A stretch of DNA of 64,000 bases from Nocardioides sp. SLBN-35. GTDB lineage: Bacteria; Actinomycetota; Actinomycetes; Propionibacteriales; Nocardioidaceae. This document shows positions 43,767-52,454 of the stretch, one piece after another. How positions within the stretch are numbered: position 1 is the first letter of the stretch; every line of letters starts with the position of its first letter. A program made the position numbers and the translations under genes. The notes under the pieces are model-generated. The model had not been told where the DNA came from, did no database searches, and saw nothing but the letters and a program-made list of their open reading frames with translations. The DNA is taken from contig NZ_VFNU01000001.1 of NCBI RefSeq assembly GCF_006715725.1, positions 2,108,001-2,172,000 on the forward strand. The letters are read 5' to 3'.

Positions 43767-44803
43767 AAGGTCTCGACATCGTGAGCCTCAACGTGGAGGT
43801 ACCCGTCCCGGCCCCGGGCGAGGACCTCGCACCCCGTCCACTGCTCGAGGTGAGCGACCTGACGGTCAGCTACCCGAGCGCGGCGGGCGCCGTGGAGATC
43901 GTCTCCGGGTTCGGCCTCACCGTCGCTCGCGGGGAGCGGGTGGCCCTGGTGGGCGAGTCCGGCTCGGGCAAGTCGGTCACCGCCCGGGCGCTGCTCCGGC
44001 TCGACCACCGCGCGTCCGTCAGCGGCCGGGTGCGCCTCGACGGCACCGACCTGCTCGCCCTCAGCGATCGCGAGATGCGCGCCCAGCGCGGCCGCCGGAT
44101 CGGCCTGATGCTGCAGGACCCGATGACCACGCTCAACCCGGTCCGCTCGATCGGCAGCCAGGTGATGGAGTCCCTGCGGGTGCACGGCGTCGGCAAGGCC
44201 GAGGCCCGCAAGCGCGCCGTCGAGACCCTCGACCGGCTCGGCATCCCCAACGCCGAGCGGCGGATGCGGGCCTACCCGCACGAGTTCTCCGGCGGCATGC
44301 GCCAGCGGGTCTGCCTCGCGATGGCCATCGTCGCGCACCCCGACCTGCTCATCGCCGACGAGCCGACAACCGCGCTCGACGTCCGGGTGCAGGAGCAGGT
44401 GCTCACGCTGATCGACTCACTGGTCGCCGACCTCGGCATGGGCGTCGTCCTGATCACCCACGACCTCGGTCTGGTCGCCGGCTTCGCCGACCGGGTCGCG
44501 GTCATGTACGCCGGGCGCGGGGTCGAGACCGGACCGGTCCGCGAGCTGTACCGGACCCCGCGGCACCCCTACACCTCCGGCCTGCTCGCCTCCGTGCCCC
44601 GGGTCGACCGCGACGGCGCCCTCGCGCCGATCGCCGGCAGCCCCGCCCAGCCCTCCTCGCGGCCCGGCGGCTGCGCGTTCCACCCGCGCTGCGCCCGCGC
44701 CGAGGCCGACTGCGCCGAGACCCGACCCGACCTACGACGCCTCGGCACGGCCGACGTCGCCTGCCACCACCCGCTCGCACTCGCGGGGGAGGGGAACCGA
44801 TGA
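43763..44803 (+). CDS. ABC transporter ATPase, DppD type
   Basis: 346 residues. Walker A GESGSGKS, signature FSGGMRQR, Walker B LLIADEP, switch His in VLITHDLG. The oligopeptide-type C-terminal extension has a four-Cys cluster (GGCAFHPRCARAEADCAETRPD), which in related proteins holds an iron-sulfur cluster. It pairs with the following DppF-type ATPase. The ATG was chosen from the overlap with the permease stop; an internal start at MSLN-like positions is not evident. Confidence 0.92.
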   Translation: MKGLDIVSLNVEVPVPAPGEDLAPRPLLEVSDLTVSYPSAAGAVEIVSGFGLTVARGERVALVGESGSGKSVTARALLRLDHRASVSGRVRLDGTDLLALSDREMRAQRGRRIGLMLQDPMTTLNPVRSIGSQVMESLRVHGVGKAEARKRAVETLDRLGIPNAERRMRAYPHEFSGGMRQRVCLAMAIVAHPDLLIADEPTTALDVRVQEQVLTLIDSLVADLGMGVVLITHDLGLVAGFADRVAVMYAGRGVETGPVRELYRTPRHPYTSGLLASVPRVDRDGALAPIAGSPAQPSSRPGGCAFHPRCARAEADCAETRPDLRRLGTADVACHHPLALAGEGNR

Positions 44804-45642
44804 GCACGACCACCGAGGGCACGCCGATCCTGGAGGCCCGCGGCCTGACCCGCTCCTTCGGCTCGCGCCGCGACGCCACGCGTGCGGTCGACGACGTGGG
44901 CTTCAGCGTCGGCCCCGGCGCGATCCTGGGCATCGTCGGCGAGTCCGGCAGCGGCAAGTCGACCACCCTGCGCTGCGTCGTCGGCCTCGAGCGCGCCGAC
45001 ACCGGCCAGGTCCTCTTCGACGGCGTGCCGCTCGCCGGTGCCGACCGCGCCACGCGGCGCCGCTTCAGGCGCGACGTGCAGATGGTCTTCCAGGACCCCT
45101 ACTCCAGCCTCAACCCGCGGATGACCGTCGAGACGATCGTCGGCGAGGGCCTCGACATCCACCGCATGGCCGGCACCCGCGAGGCGCGCCGCGCCCGCGT
45201 CGTCGAGGTGCTCGATCTGGTCGGCCTCGACGCCACCGTGCTGGACCGCTTCCCGCGCTCGTTCTCCGGAGGCCAGCGGCAGCGGATCGCGATCGCCCGC
45301 GCGCTGGCCGTCGGCCCGCGGGTGCTCGTGTGCGACGAGCCGGTGTCCGCCCTCGACGTCTCCGTCCAGGCCCAGGTGGTCAACCTGCTGCTCGACATGC
45401 AGCAGCAGCTCGGCCTCGCCGTCGTGTTCGTCGCCCACGACCTCGCCCTGGTGCGCCACCTGTGCCACGAGGTGATGGTCATGCAGCGCGGCGTCGTCGT
45501 CGAGAGCGGTCCGTGCGCCGAGGTGTTCGACCGGCCGCAGCACGAGTACACGAAGAGCCTGCTGGCGGCGATCCCGATCCCCGACCCGGACCGCGACCGC
45601 GCCCGACGCGCGGCCGCGGCCGCAGAGCGGAGGAGTGCATGA
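44800..45642 (+). CDS. ABC transporter ATPase, DppF type
   Basis: 280 residues. Walker A GESGSGKS, Q-loop in MVFQDPYSSLNPRMTV, signature FSGGQRQR, Walker [13 protein letters not shown] and switch His in VFVAHDLALVRHL. It is shorter than the DppD-type partner and lacks the Cys cluster, as expected for the F subunit. Overlaps both neighbours by 4 nt, so importer and the following isomerase are one transcription unit. Confidence 0.92.
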   Translation: MSTTTEGTPILEARGLTRSFGSRRDATRAVDDVGFSVGPGAILGIVGESGSGKSTTLRCVVGLERADTGQVLFDGVPLAGADRATRRRFRRDVQMVFQDPYSSLNPRMTVETIVGEGLDIHRMAGTREARRARVVEVLDLVGLDATVLDRFPRSFSGGQRQRIAIARALAVGPRVLVCDEPVSALDVSVQAQVVNLLLDMQQQLGLAVVFVAHDLALVRHLCHEVMVMQRGVVVESGPCAEVFDRPQHEYTKSLLAAIPIPDPDRDRARRAAAAAERRSA

Positions 45643-46727
45643 GCCCGCGCATCGGCGCTGACGTCAAGCTGCCGTCGCCGCACCGCGCCCTCAAGGGGGC
45701 CGTCGACGTGCCCTGGCCCCAGGTGCTCGCCGACGCCGCCGAGCTCGGCCTCGACGGCGTCCTGGTGCGCACCCTCTACGAGCTCTCGCCGACACTCGAC
45801 CCCGGCCTGCTTCGCGAGGTCGCCGACGCGGCCGCCGGGCTGGGCCTCTACCTCGAGCTCGGCGTCGGCAAGGTCAACCCCTACATGACCGCCGAGCTGC
45901 CGGAGATCCGCCGCCTCGGCGACGGCAGCTACGTCACGGGCATGGAGCGGATGATCGAGGCCGCGGCGGCGATCGGCTGCCACGAGCTGTGGACCGCGAC
46001 CGGCAACTTCCAGGCCGGGCTGCCGGGGCTGCACAAGAACGACCGCTACCGCCGTGACGCACCGTGGGCCGACCAGATGGCCGCGACCGAGGGGCTCCTG
46101 CGCCAGCTCGCCCCGGTGCTGCGCGCCTGCGGGTCGCACCTCGACCTGGAGACCCACGAGGAGATCACGACGTACGACGTGGTCCGGCTCGTCGAGGCGG
46201 TGGGCCCCGACGTCCTCGGCGTCACCTTCGACACCGCGAACGTCTACGTGCACGGCGAGACCGCCGAGGCGGCGGCACGCCGGGTGGCGCCGTACACCCG
46301 GATGTGCCACCTGCGCGACGTCGCGATCGTCGAGGGACCGGAGGCGCCGGACCGCTACCTGCTGCCGTGTGGGGACGGCGTCATCGACTGGGCCGACGTC
46401 CTCGGCGTGCTGCTGGGGGCCAACCCCGACCTCCACCTCTCCATCGAGCCGGCCGGTCCCCACCAGCCGGCGATGCAGGTCTGGCACGACGACCCCCGCT
46501 GGCGGGCCGCCCACCCCGACCTGGATCCCCTCGAGCTTGGCGCGGTCCTCGACTGCGTCGGTGCCTACGAGCACCACGTCCGCTCATTCGATCGTCCCGA
46601 CGCAGCCCTGCTGCGGGCGGGCGGGCTGTTCACGCGGGAGGAATTCCTCCGCCGAAGTGCCGGGCACCTCCGCAGCGTCACCGCTGCCGGAGACCACACC
46701 CATCCGACGAAGGAGTACATCCCATGA
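45639..46727 (+). CDS. Xylose-isomerase-like TIM-barrel protein (sugar phosphate isomerase/epimerase family)
   Basis: 362 residues. AP-endonuclease-2/xylose isomerase-like barrel. The four likely metal ligands are Glu in HLDLETHEEIT, Asp in GVTFDTANVYV, His in RMCHLRDVA and Glu in HLSIEPAGP. It starts in an ATGA overlap with the importer ATPase and ends in one with the flavin oxidase. A paralogue of similar length follows that oxidase (48177-49253); they share LELSPTLD-like and GLGLYLE motifs. The chemistry could be isomerisation, epimerisation or dehydration of a polyhydroxylated intermediate. Confidence 0.85.
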   Translation: MSPRIGADVKLPSPHRALKGAVDVPWPQVLADAAELGLDGVLVRTLYELSPTLDPGLLREVADAAAGLGLYLELGVGKVNPYMTAELPEIRRLGDGSYVTGMERMIEAAAAIGCHELWTATGNFQAGLPGLHKNDRYRRDAPWADQMAATEGLLRQLAPVLRACGSHLDLETHEEITTYDVVRLVEAVGPDVLGVTFDTANVYVHGETAEAAARRVAPYTRMCHLRDVAIVEGPEAPDRYLLPCGDGVIDWADVLGVLLGANPDLHLSIEPAGPHQPAMQVWHDDPRWRAAHPDLDPLELGAVLDCVGAYEHHVRSFDRPDAALLRAGGLFTREEFLRRSAGHLRSVTAAGDHTHPTKEYIP

Positions 46728-48187
46728 GCACGACCGCGAACGCGACCCGGGCGGACATCGCCGGGCTGAAGAGCGCCGTGGACTGCCCCGTGATCCTGCC
46801 CGGGGAGCGGCACTACGACCTCGAGCGCCACGTGTGGAACGCCGACATCGACCGCAGCCCGGCCGCGATCGTCTCGTGCCGCACCGCCCAGGACGTGTCC
46901 CGCGCGCTGACCTGGTCCCTCGAGAACGGCTTCGAGGTCACGGTCCGCGGCGGCGGCCACAACCTGGCGGGCACCGCCGTCATCGACGGCGCCGTGCTGC
47001 TCGACACCGGCCCGATGAAGGAGGTCACCTTCGACCACGCGGCCGGCACGGTCACGGCCGGCGCCGGCTGCCGGCTCGGTGACCTGGACCGGGCCTGCGC
47101 CGAGCACGGCGTCGTCGTACCTGCCGGCACGGTGTCGCACACCGGCGTCGCGGGCCTCACCCTCGGCGGTGGGACCGGCTACCTGTCGCGGATGTACGGC
47201 CTGACCACCGACCACGTGGTCGAGGTGGAGTTCGTCGTCGCCGACGGCCGGATCCTCACGGTCAACGAGGACGAGCACCCCGAGCTGTTCTGGGCGGTGC
47301 GCGGCGCGGGCCACAACTACGGCATCGCGACGAAGTTCACCTTCCGCTACACGCCCTTCACGATGAAGGCCAACGTGCGCCAGGCGTTCTACGTCGGCGA
47401 GGACCGCAAGCGCGTCCTCCAGCACTTCCGCGACTGGAGCTACGACGCCGCCGACAACGTCGTCACCTACGCCCGCACTGTCGAGGTGCCGGACTTCTGG
47501 ACCGTCGTGCCCGCGAAGTACCGCGGCAGCCAGGTCGTCTCGGTCGCCACGATCCACTGGGGCGACGCCGAGGAGGGCCGCACCCTGACCGACTCGATGA
47601 TGGGCGCCGGCTCGCCGGTGTGGCAGACCGAGTACCAGGTGCCGCACGTCGAGCTGCAGCGCGCGTGCGACGACGACTTCCGCTACGGCGTGCGTCGCTA
47701 CTGGAAGAACAGCATGCTCAACGAGTTCCCCGACGAGGCCATCGACACGGTCCTCAAGTGGTCGGACGCCTACCCGGGCCGGCCGCTGCAGGCCCGTTCG
47801 ACCATCGCGCCGCACTTCGCCTGCCCGTACCAGCTCTACCCCCGTGGCGGGCAGGCGGCGCGGGTCGACCCGATGGCGACCTCGACCAGCGACCGCACGT
47901 CGGCGAAGTTCATGGCGAGCGCCGGCGCCGAGTGGGAGTTCCCGTCCGAGGCCCCGGAGCTGATGGACTGGGTGTCGGGCTTCGACGCGGAGATGGACCC
48001 CTACAAGAACGGGACCTACATCAACTTCACCAGCGTGGCCGGTGACGAGAACGCGGCGCGCTACGCCTACGGCGACAAGTACGACCGCCTGGTCGCCGTG
48101 AAGCGGGAGTACGACCCCCGCAACGTCTTCCGCCGCGGTCTCGTGGACCTGTCCGGTGAGGGCGAGGACGTCCTCGATGACGAATGA
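46724..48187 (+). CDS. FAD-linked oxidase of the berberine bridge enzyme (BBE) type
   Basis: 487 residues. FAD-binding PCMH domain with the covalent His at H79 in TVRGGGHNLAGTAV, then GVAGLTLGGGTGYLSRMYGL, and the C-terminal BBE tail (YDRLVAVKREYDPRNVFRRG). The Cys that gives the second flavin bond in bicovalent members is not seen near the GLTLGGG motif, so flavin is probably bound through His only. Such enzymes oxidise alcohols, sugars or alkaloid-like amines and release hydrogen peroxide. No signal peptide, so cytoplasmic. It is sandwiched between two paralogous TIM-barrel isomerases, implying successive steps on one substrate. Confidence 0.9.
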   Translation: MSTTANATRADIAGLKSAVDCPVILPGERHYDLERHVWNADIDRSPAAIVSCRTAQDVSRALTWSLENGFEVTVRGGGHNLAGTAVIDGAVLLDTGPMKEVTFDHAAGTVTAGAGCRLGDLDRACAEHGVVVPAGTVSHTGVAGLTLGGGTGYLSRMYGLTTDHVVEVEFVVADGRILTVNEDEHPELFWAVRGAGHNYGIATKFTFRYTPFTMKANVRQAFYVGEDRKRVLQHFRDWSYDAADNVVTYARTVEVPDFWTVVPAKYRGSQVVSVATIHWGDAEEGRTLTDSMMGAGSPVWQTEYQVPHVELQRACDDDFRYGVRRYWKNSMLNEFPDEAIDTVLKWSDAYPGRPLQARSTIAPHFACPYQLYPRGGQAARVDPMATSTSDRTSAKFMASAGAEWEFPSEAPELMDWVSGFDAEMDPYKNGTYINFTSVAGDENAARYAYGDKYDRLVAVKREYDPRNVFRRGLVDLSGEGEDVLDDE

Positions 48188-49253
48188 CCTCGGGTTCCGG
48201 ATCGGGACGGACAGCTCGAAGTTCCCCGCGCCCGCGGGAACTGACGCCGCGTGGCTGCTGGCGAAGGCCGCGAGGGCCGGCTTGGAGGGCGTGTTCTTCC
48301 GCTCGGCGCTCGAGCTCAGCCCGACGCTCGACGTCGGCGAGCTGACGGCATTGCGGGAGCAGGCCGACGGGCTCGGTCTCTACCTCGAGGTCGGGGCCGC
48401 GAAGATCAACCCCTTCGCGGCCCCGGAGGCGCCGGAGATCCGCGCGCTCGGCGACGGCGACTACCTGGCCGGCATCGAGCGGATCGTGGCGGCGTGCGCC
48501 GCCGCGGGGATCCACGAGATCTGGGCGGCCACGGCGAACTACAAGTTCGACCTGGCCGGCCGGCTGGCCTGCGACCGCTACCGCACCGACGTGACCTGGA
48601 ACGACCAGCTGCGGGCGACCGGCAAGGTGATGGCCGAGATCGCGCCGGTGCTGCGCGAGCACGGTTCGCACCTCAACATCGAGACACACGAGGAGATCAC
48701 CACCTTCGAGCTGGTGCGGCTGGTCGAGGAGGGCGGCCCCGACGCGTTCGGGATCACCTTCGACACGGCCAACGTGCTGATCCGTGGGGAGGACCCGGTG
48801 GCCGCGGCGCACCGGGTCGCGCCGTACACCCGGCAGACCCACGTGCGCGACGGTGCCCTGTTCTTCACCGAGCAGGGCCTGTGCCGGGTGCTCGCACCCT
48901 GTGGCCAGGGGGTCATCGACTGGCCGGCGCTGATGACCGCGCTGCTCGACGCGCCCCGCAAGGCGCTGTCGATCGAGGGGATCATGGGTCGCCGCTTCCA
49001 GCTGCCGATCCCGATCCACGACCCGCTGTGGCACGCCGGCCAACCGGACATGACGACCGTCGAGCTGGCCGAGCTGGTCCGCCTGGCCCGTGGCTACGAG
49101 GACGCGGTCGCCCGCGGGGAGCGGCGCTCGCTCGCCTCGCTGGCCGAGCCGGCCGACGACGCCGAGCGCGAGCGGTTCGTGCTCGACAGCGTCGCGCACC
49201 TGCGCGCCGTCGCTGCGCAGATCGCCGCGCAGATCGGGGCAGGGCCGGTGTGA
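48177..49253 (+). CDS. Xylose-isomerase-like TIM-barrel protein, paralogue of 45639-46727
   Basis: 358 residues starting at the ATG within the 3' end of the oxidase gene (11 nt overlap). Metal ligands match its paralogue: Glu in HLNIETHEEIT, Asp in GITFDTANVLI, His in RQTHVRDGA and Glu in KALSIEGIM. Differences lie in the substrate-facing loops (IWAATANYKFDLAG versus LWTATGNFQAGLPG), so the pair probably act on related but different compounds. Last gene of the operon begun at 40289; it ends 14 bp from the convergent MarR gene. Confidence 0.84.
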   Translation: MTNDLGFRIGTDSSKFPAPAGTDAAWLLAKAARAGLEGVFFRSALELSPTLDVGELTALREQADGLGLYLEVGAAKINPFAAPEAPEIRALGDGDYLAGIERIVAACAAAGIHEIWAATANYKFDLAGRLACDRYRTDVTWNDQLRATGKVMAEIAPVLREHGSHLNIETHEEITTFELVRLVEEGGPDAFGITFDTANVLIRGEDPVAAAHRVAPYTRQTHVRDGALFFTEQGLCRVLAPCGQGVIDWPALMTALLDAPRKALSIEGIMGRRFQLPIPIHDPLWHAGQPDMTTVELAELVRLARGYEDAVARGERRSLASLAEPADDAERERFVLDSVAHLRAVAAQIAAQIGAGPV

Positions 49254-49267
49254 TGACCCCGGTGCCG

Positions 49268-49795
49268 CTACTCCTGCGCGGAGAGGATCGAGTCCTCGAG
49301 CCGCTGCAGGAGCGCGGCGAGCTGGGCGGCGTCGTCGGCATCGACGCCGCCCAGCAGCCGGTGCTCGTTGGCCAGGTGCGTGGCGATCGCCTGGTCGATC
49401 AGCGCCAGGCCCTCGGGGGTGAGCTGGGAGTGCACGACCCGGCGGTCGTGCGTGTCGCGGATCCGCGTGATCAGCCCGGCCTGCTCGAGCTTGTCGAGCC
49501 GGAAGGTGATGCCGGCCGAGGACAGCAGCGACTCCGCGGCCAGCTCGGTGCCGGACATCCGGTAGGGCTCGCCAGCGCGGCGCAGCGCGGCGAGCACGTC
49601 GAACGACGCCGGGTTGAGGCCGTAGTCGTCGAAGGACTTGGCGATGACCGCCTGGTAGCGCAGGTAGACGCGGTGCACACGACCGAACAGGGCGATGGGC
49701 GACGGGTCGAGATCGGGACGCTGCTCGCGCCACTGCTGCACGAACCGGTCGACGTCGGACAGCACGTCGGTTGCCTCAGCGTCCTGGTGGGCCAT
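49268..49795 (-). CDS. MarR-family regulator
   Basis: 175 residues from the ATG at 49795. Winged helix of MarR type: FDVLAALRRAGEPYRMSGTELAAESLLSSAGITFRLDKLEQAGLITR, then the wing with DTHDRRVVHSQLTPEGLALID. Divergent from the dioxygenase operon; the 101 bp spacer has a consensus -35 box and an ACTTAA-AGA-TTAAGT palindrome, its likely operator. MarR proteins next to aromatic catabolism usually respond to the substrate or an early intermediate. Confidence 0.9.
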   Translation of the reverse strand: MAHQDAEATDVLSDVDRFVQQWREQRPDLDPSPIALFGRVHRVYLRYQAVIAKSFDDYGLNPASFDVLAALRRAGEPYRMSGTELAAESLLSSAGITFRLDKLEQAGLITRIRDTHDRRVVHSQLTPEGLALIDQAIATHLANEHRLLGGVDADDAAQLAALLQRLEDSILSAQE

Positions 49796-49842
49796 GACGC
49801 GGATGCTAGCCACGATCGGCCGACTCCTTCCACCCAACATGC

Positions 49843-49877
49843 TTGACAGTAAGTAAGTAAGCACTTAAAGATTAAGT
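49843..49877 (+). promoter_or_regulatory. Sigma-70-type promoter overlapped by a MarR operator
   Basis: TTGACA at 49843-49848, 17 bp spacer, then TAAAGA at 49866-49871 as -10. The perfect palindrome ACTTAA-AGA-TTAAGT at 49863-49877 covers the -10, and TAAGT-AAGC-ACTTA just upstream shares its arms. A MarR dimer bound here would block transcription of the dioxygenase operon. Confidence 0.6.
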
Positions 49878-49896
49878 CCTAAGGAAAAGAGGAGTC

Positions 49897-50835
49897 ATGA
49901 ACCAGCCCGTCGTACGACTGCACTCGCTGCGGTCGGTCCAGCTCGGTGTCCCGGACGTGACCGCCTGCAGCGACTTCTACTCCGAGGTGTGGGGCCTCTC
50001 GGTCGTCGAGAGGGACACCGACGACACCTGGCTGCGGGGCTCCGGCCCCGACCACCACGTGCTCCAGCTCAGCCGCGCCGAGCGCAACGCGCTGGGCCGG
50101 ATCAGCTTCGCGGTCCGTACGCCGGCCGAGGTCGACGAGGCCGCCCGCCGGCTGGTGGCCCAGGGCGTCCCGCTGCTGCGCGAGCCCGGGCCGCTCGCCG
50201 ACGCCGGCGCCGGCTACGGCCTGGTCCTGGTCGACCCCGAGGGCCGCCGGATCGAGCTCAGTTGCGACGTCCACTCGGTGACGCCCCGCAGCCGCGACCT
50301 GCCCGTGCCGATCGGCGTCACCCACGTCGTGCTCAACACCGTCGACATCGACCGGGCCGTCGCCTTCTACACGCAGGTCCTCGGCATGCGGGTCTCGGAC
50401 TGGTCGGAGCACCAGATGGCCTTCCTGCGCTGCAACACCGACCACCACAGCATCGCGTTCAACCAGGCGGCGTGGACCTCGGTCAACCACGTCGCCTACG
50501 AGATGGCGTCGATGGACCACTTCATGCGCGGCATCGGCTCGCTCAAGCACCACGGCATCACGCCGCTGTGGGGCCCGGGCCGGCACGGTCCGGGCAACAA
50601 CACCTTCTCCTACTTCGCCGACCCCGCCGGCCTGGTGTGCGAGTACACCTCCGACGTCGCGCAGGTCGTCGAGGACCAGTGGCTGTGCCGGGTGTGGCGC
50701 CGGGTGCCGGAGCTCTCCGACCTGTGGGGAACGGCGGGCCCGCCGTCGACCGACGTGCGCACCCACATGGCCGGCGTCGAGGACCACGGCGCCCTGGGCG
50801 ACCTCGACGCGGCCGATCCGGTGGTGGCCTCGTGA
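49897..50835 (+). CDS. Extradiol ring-cleavage dioxygenase (two-domain VOC type)
   Basis: 312 residues, two vicinal-oxygen-chelate repeats like type I extradiol dioxygenases. Iron ligands are all in the second repeat, as expected: H143 (GVTHVVLNT), H198 (SVNHVAYEM) and E249 (LVCEYTSD). It would cleave a catechol-type ring next to one hydroxyl, using Fe(II) and oxygen. First gene of the operon, directly behind the MarR-controlled promoter. The ring substrate probably comes from the flavin monooxygenase at the end of the same operon. The exact catechol is not predictable from these residues. Confidence 0.88.
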   Translation: MNQPVVRLHSLRSVQLGVPDVTACSDFYSEVWGLSVVERDTDDTWLRGSGPDHHVLQLSRAERNALGRISFAVRTPAEVDEAARRLVAQGVPLLREPGPLADAGAGYGLVLVDPEGRRIELSCDVHSVTPRSRDLPVPIGVTHVVLNTVDIDRAVAFYTQVLGMRVSDWSEHQMAFLRCNTDHHSIAFNQAAWTSVNHVAYEMASMDHFMRGIGSLKHHGITPLWGPGRHGPGNNTFSYFADPAGLVCEYTSDVAQVVEDQWLCRVWRRVPELSDLWGTAGPPSTDVRTHMAGVEDHGALGDLDAADPVVAS

Positions 50836-51638
50836 CCGCCGCGGTCGACACGCCGATCCGGGCCGTCGTCATCGGTGGCGGGGTGATCGGCGCGAGCGTC
50901 GTCGCCGCCCTGCTGCGCGGCGACGTCCCCGACGTGGTCCCCGTCGCGGTCGTCGACCCGCAGCCCGTCGGTGACCTGGGGGTGCCCCAGCTGCGGCTGG
51001 AGGCCGCGCTCGACCAGGCCGACGTGGTCGTCGAGTGCGCGGGCCAGGCCGTCGTCGCGCAGAGCGCGGTCGGCATTCTCGAGCGGGGGATCGACCTGCT
51101 CATCACCTCGGTCGGCGCCCTGGCCGACCCCGAGGTGGCGGCAGCGGTCCGCGCCGCCGGCCCCGGTCGCTTCCTGCTGACGGCCGGCGCCATCGGCGGT
51201 CTCGACATCCTCTCCTCGGCCGCCGCCCAGGGCCCGCTGACCCGGGTCGAGGTGACCACGACCAAGCTCCCCACGACCCTGGTGCAGCCGTGGATGGACG
51301 ACCACGACGCCGACCTGCTGCGGGTCGCGACCGAGCCGATCGAGGTCTTCCGCGGCAACGCCCGGGAGGCGACGCGGCTCTTCCCGCGCTCGCTCAACGT
51401 CGCGGCGACGCTGGGCTGGGTGGTCGGCGACTTCGACCTGGTCGACGTCCGGCTGATCGCCGATCCCGCCGCGGAGCTGACCTGCCACCGGGTGGTCGCC
51501 GAGGGTGCCGCCGGCCGCTACTCCTTCGAGATCGAGAACCTGCCCTCGCCGCAGAACCCCCGCACCAGCGGTGTGGTCCCGCACGCCGTGCTCCGTTCGC
51601 TCGCCGCCCTGGTCGGCCGCCCCAGCGGGGTGGTCTAG
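50832..51638 (+). CDS. L-aspartate dehydrogenase-like NAD(P)-dependent enzyme
   Basis: 268 residues starting at the GTG that overlaps the dioxygenase stop. Rossmann motif VVIGGGVIGASVVAALL, then the AspDH family landmarks LLTAGAIGGLDILSSAA, SLNVAATLGW and the C-terminal IENLPSPQNPRTSGVVPHAV. Family members make iminoaspartate or oxaloacetate from aspartate. Placed inside a ring-cleavage operon it more likely handles an amino- or imino-intermediate, or an aldehyde, of the pathway. From memory, a similar neighbourhood with ALDH, decarboxylase, hydrolase and cupin surrounds a Pseudomonas homologue; this needs checking. Confidence 0.78.
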   Translation: MTAAVDTPIRAVVIGGGVIGASVVAALLRGDVPDVVPVAVVDPQPVGDLGVPQLRLEAALDQADVVVECAGQAVVAQSAVGILERGIDLLITSVGALADPEVAAAVRAAGPGRFLLTAGAIGGLDILSSAAAQGPLTRVEVTTTKLPTTLVQPWMDDHDADLLRVATEPIEVFRGNAREATRLFPRSLNVAATLGWVVGDFDLVDVRLIADPAAELTCHRVVAEGAAGRYSFEIENLPSPQNPRTSGVVPHAVLRSLAALVGRPSGVV

Positions 51639-52454
51639 GTGCTGGCCTTCCGCGAGGGCGGCAGCGGCTCACCGACGCTGATGCTGCACGGCATCGGGTC
51701 CTCGTCGCTCGCCTTCGGCCACCAGCTCTCGGCGCTCGGCGACGAGCTGCGGATGGTGGCCTGGGACGCTCCCGGGTACGCCGCGTCCACCGACCCCGAC
51801 ACGGCCCTCGACCTCGACGGGTACGTCGACCGGCTGGCCGCCCTCGCCGGCGACCGGTTCGGCGACGACCCCGTCCACCTGGTCGGGGTCTCGTGGGGCG
51901 GCGTGCTCGCCCTGCGCACCGCCGCGACCCGGCCCGGCCTGGTCCGCAGCCTCACCGTCATCGGCGCCAGCCTCGGCTCCGGCGTCGACCCGGTGCGGGC
52001 GGCGCAGATGCGCGAGCGGTCCGGTGAGCTGGTCCGCCTCGGCGCCACCGACTTCGCCCGGCAGCGCGGGCCGCGGCTGCTGGCCCCCGGCGCCGACCCC
52101 GCGCTCGTCGAGCACGTCGTCGCGACGATGGCGGCCGCCATACGTCCTGCGGGCTATGCCTGTGCCGCCGAGGTCATGGCCGCGGCCGACCTCACCGACG
52201 ACCTGGCCCGGATCACCGCACCCACGCTGGTGATGGCGGGCGTCGAGGACCGGGTGACCGGCCCGGCGCGGGCCCGCGAGATCGCGGCCCTGGTGCCCGG
52301 CTCCGCGCTGGTGCTCGTCCCGGGCGCCGGCCACCTCGCCAACCAGGAGCGTCCCGCCCTGGTCAACGCCTGGCTGCGCGGCTTCACCCGCGCGGCCGAC
52401 CTCCTGGCCGCGGCCCAGCCCGCGACCGACCTCCACGAAAGGAAGATCCCATGA
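51639..52454 (+). CDS. Alpha/beta hydrolase, probable ring-cleavage product hydrolase
   Basis: 271 residues from a GTG adjoining the previous stop (TAGGTG). Oxyanion motif LMLHGIGSSSLAFG, nucleophile Ser in LVGVSWGGVLALR, Asp in AGVEDRVTG and His in VPGAGHLANQERP. This is the pattern of carbon-carbon hydrolases that split meta-cleavage products, and the dioxygenase two genes upstream would provide such a product. Other ester or lactone hydrolase roles remain possible. It overlaps the cupin gene by 4 nt. Confidence 0.85.
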   Translation: MLAFREGGSGSPTLMLHGIGSSSLAFGHQLSALGDELRMVAWDAPGYAASTDPDTALDLDGYVDRLAALAGDRFGDDPVHLVGVSWGGVLALRTAATRPGLVRSLTVIGASLGSGVDPVRAAQMRERSGELVRLGATDFARQRGPRLLAPGADPALVEHVVATMAAAIRPAGYACAAEVMAAADLTDDLARITAPTLVMAGVEDRVTGPARAREIAALVPGSALVLVPGAGHLANQERPALVNAWLRGFTRAADLLAAAQPATDLHERKIP

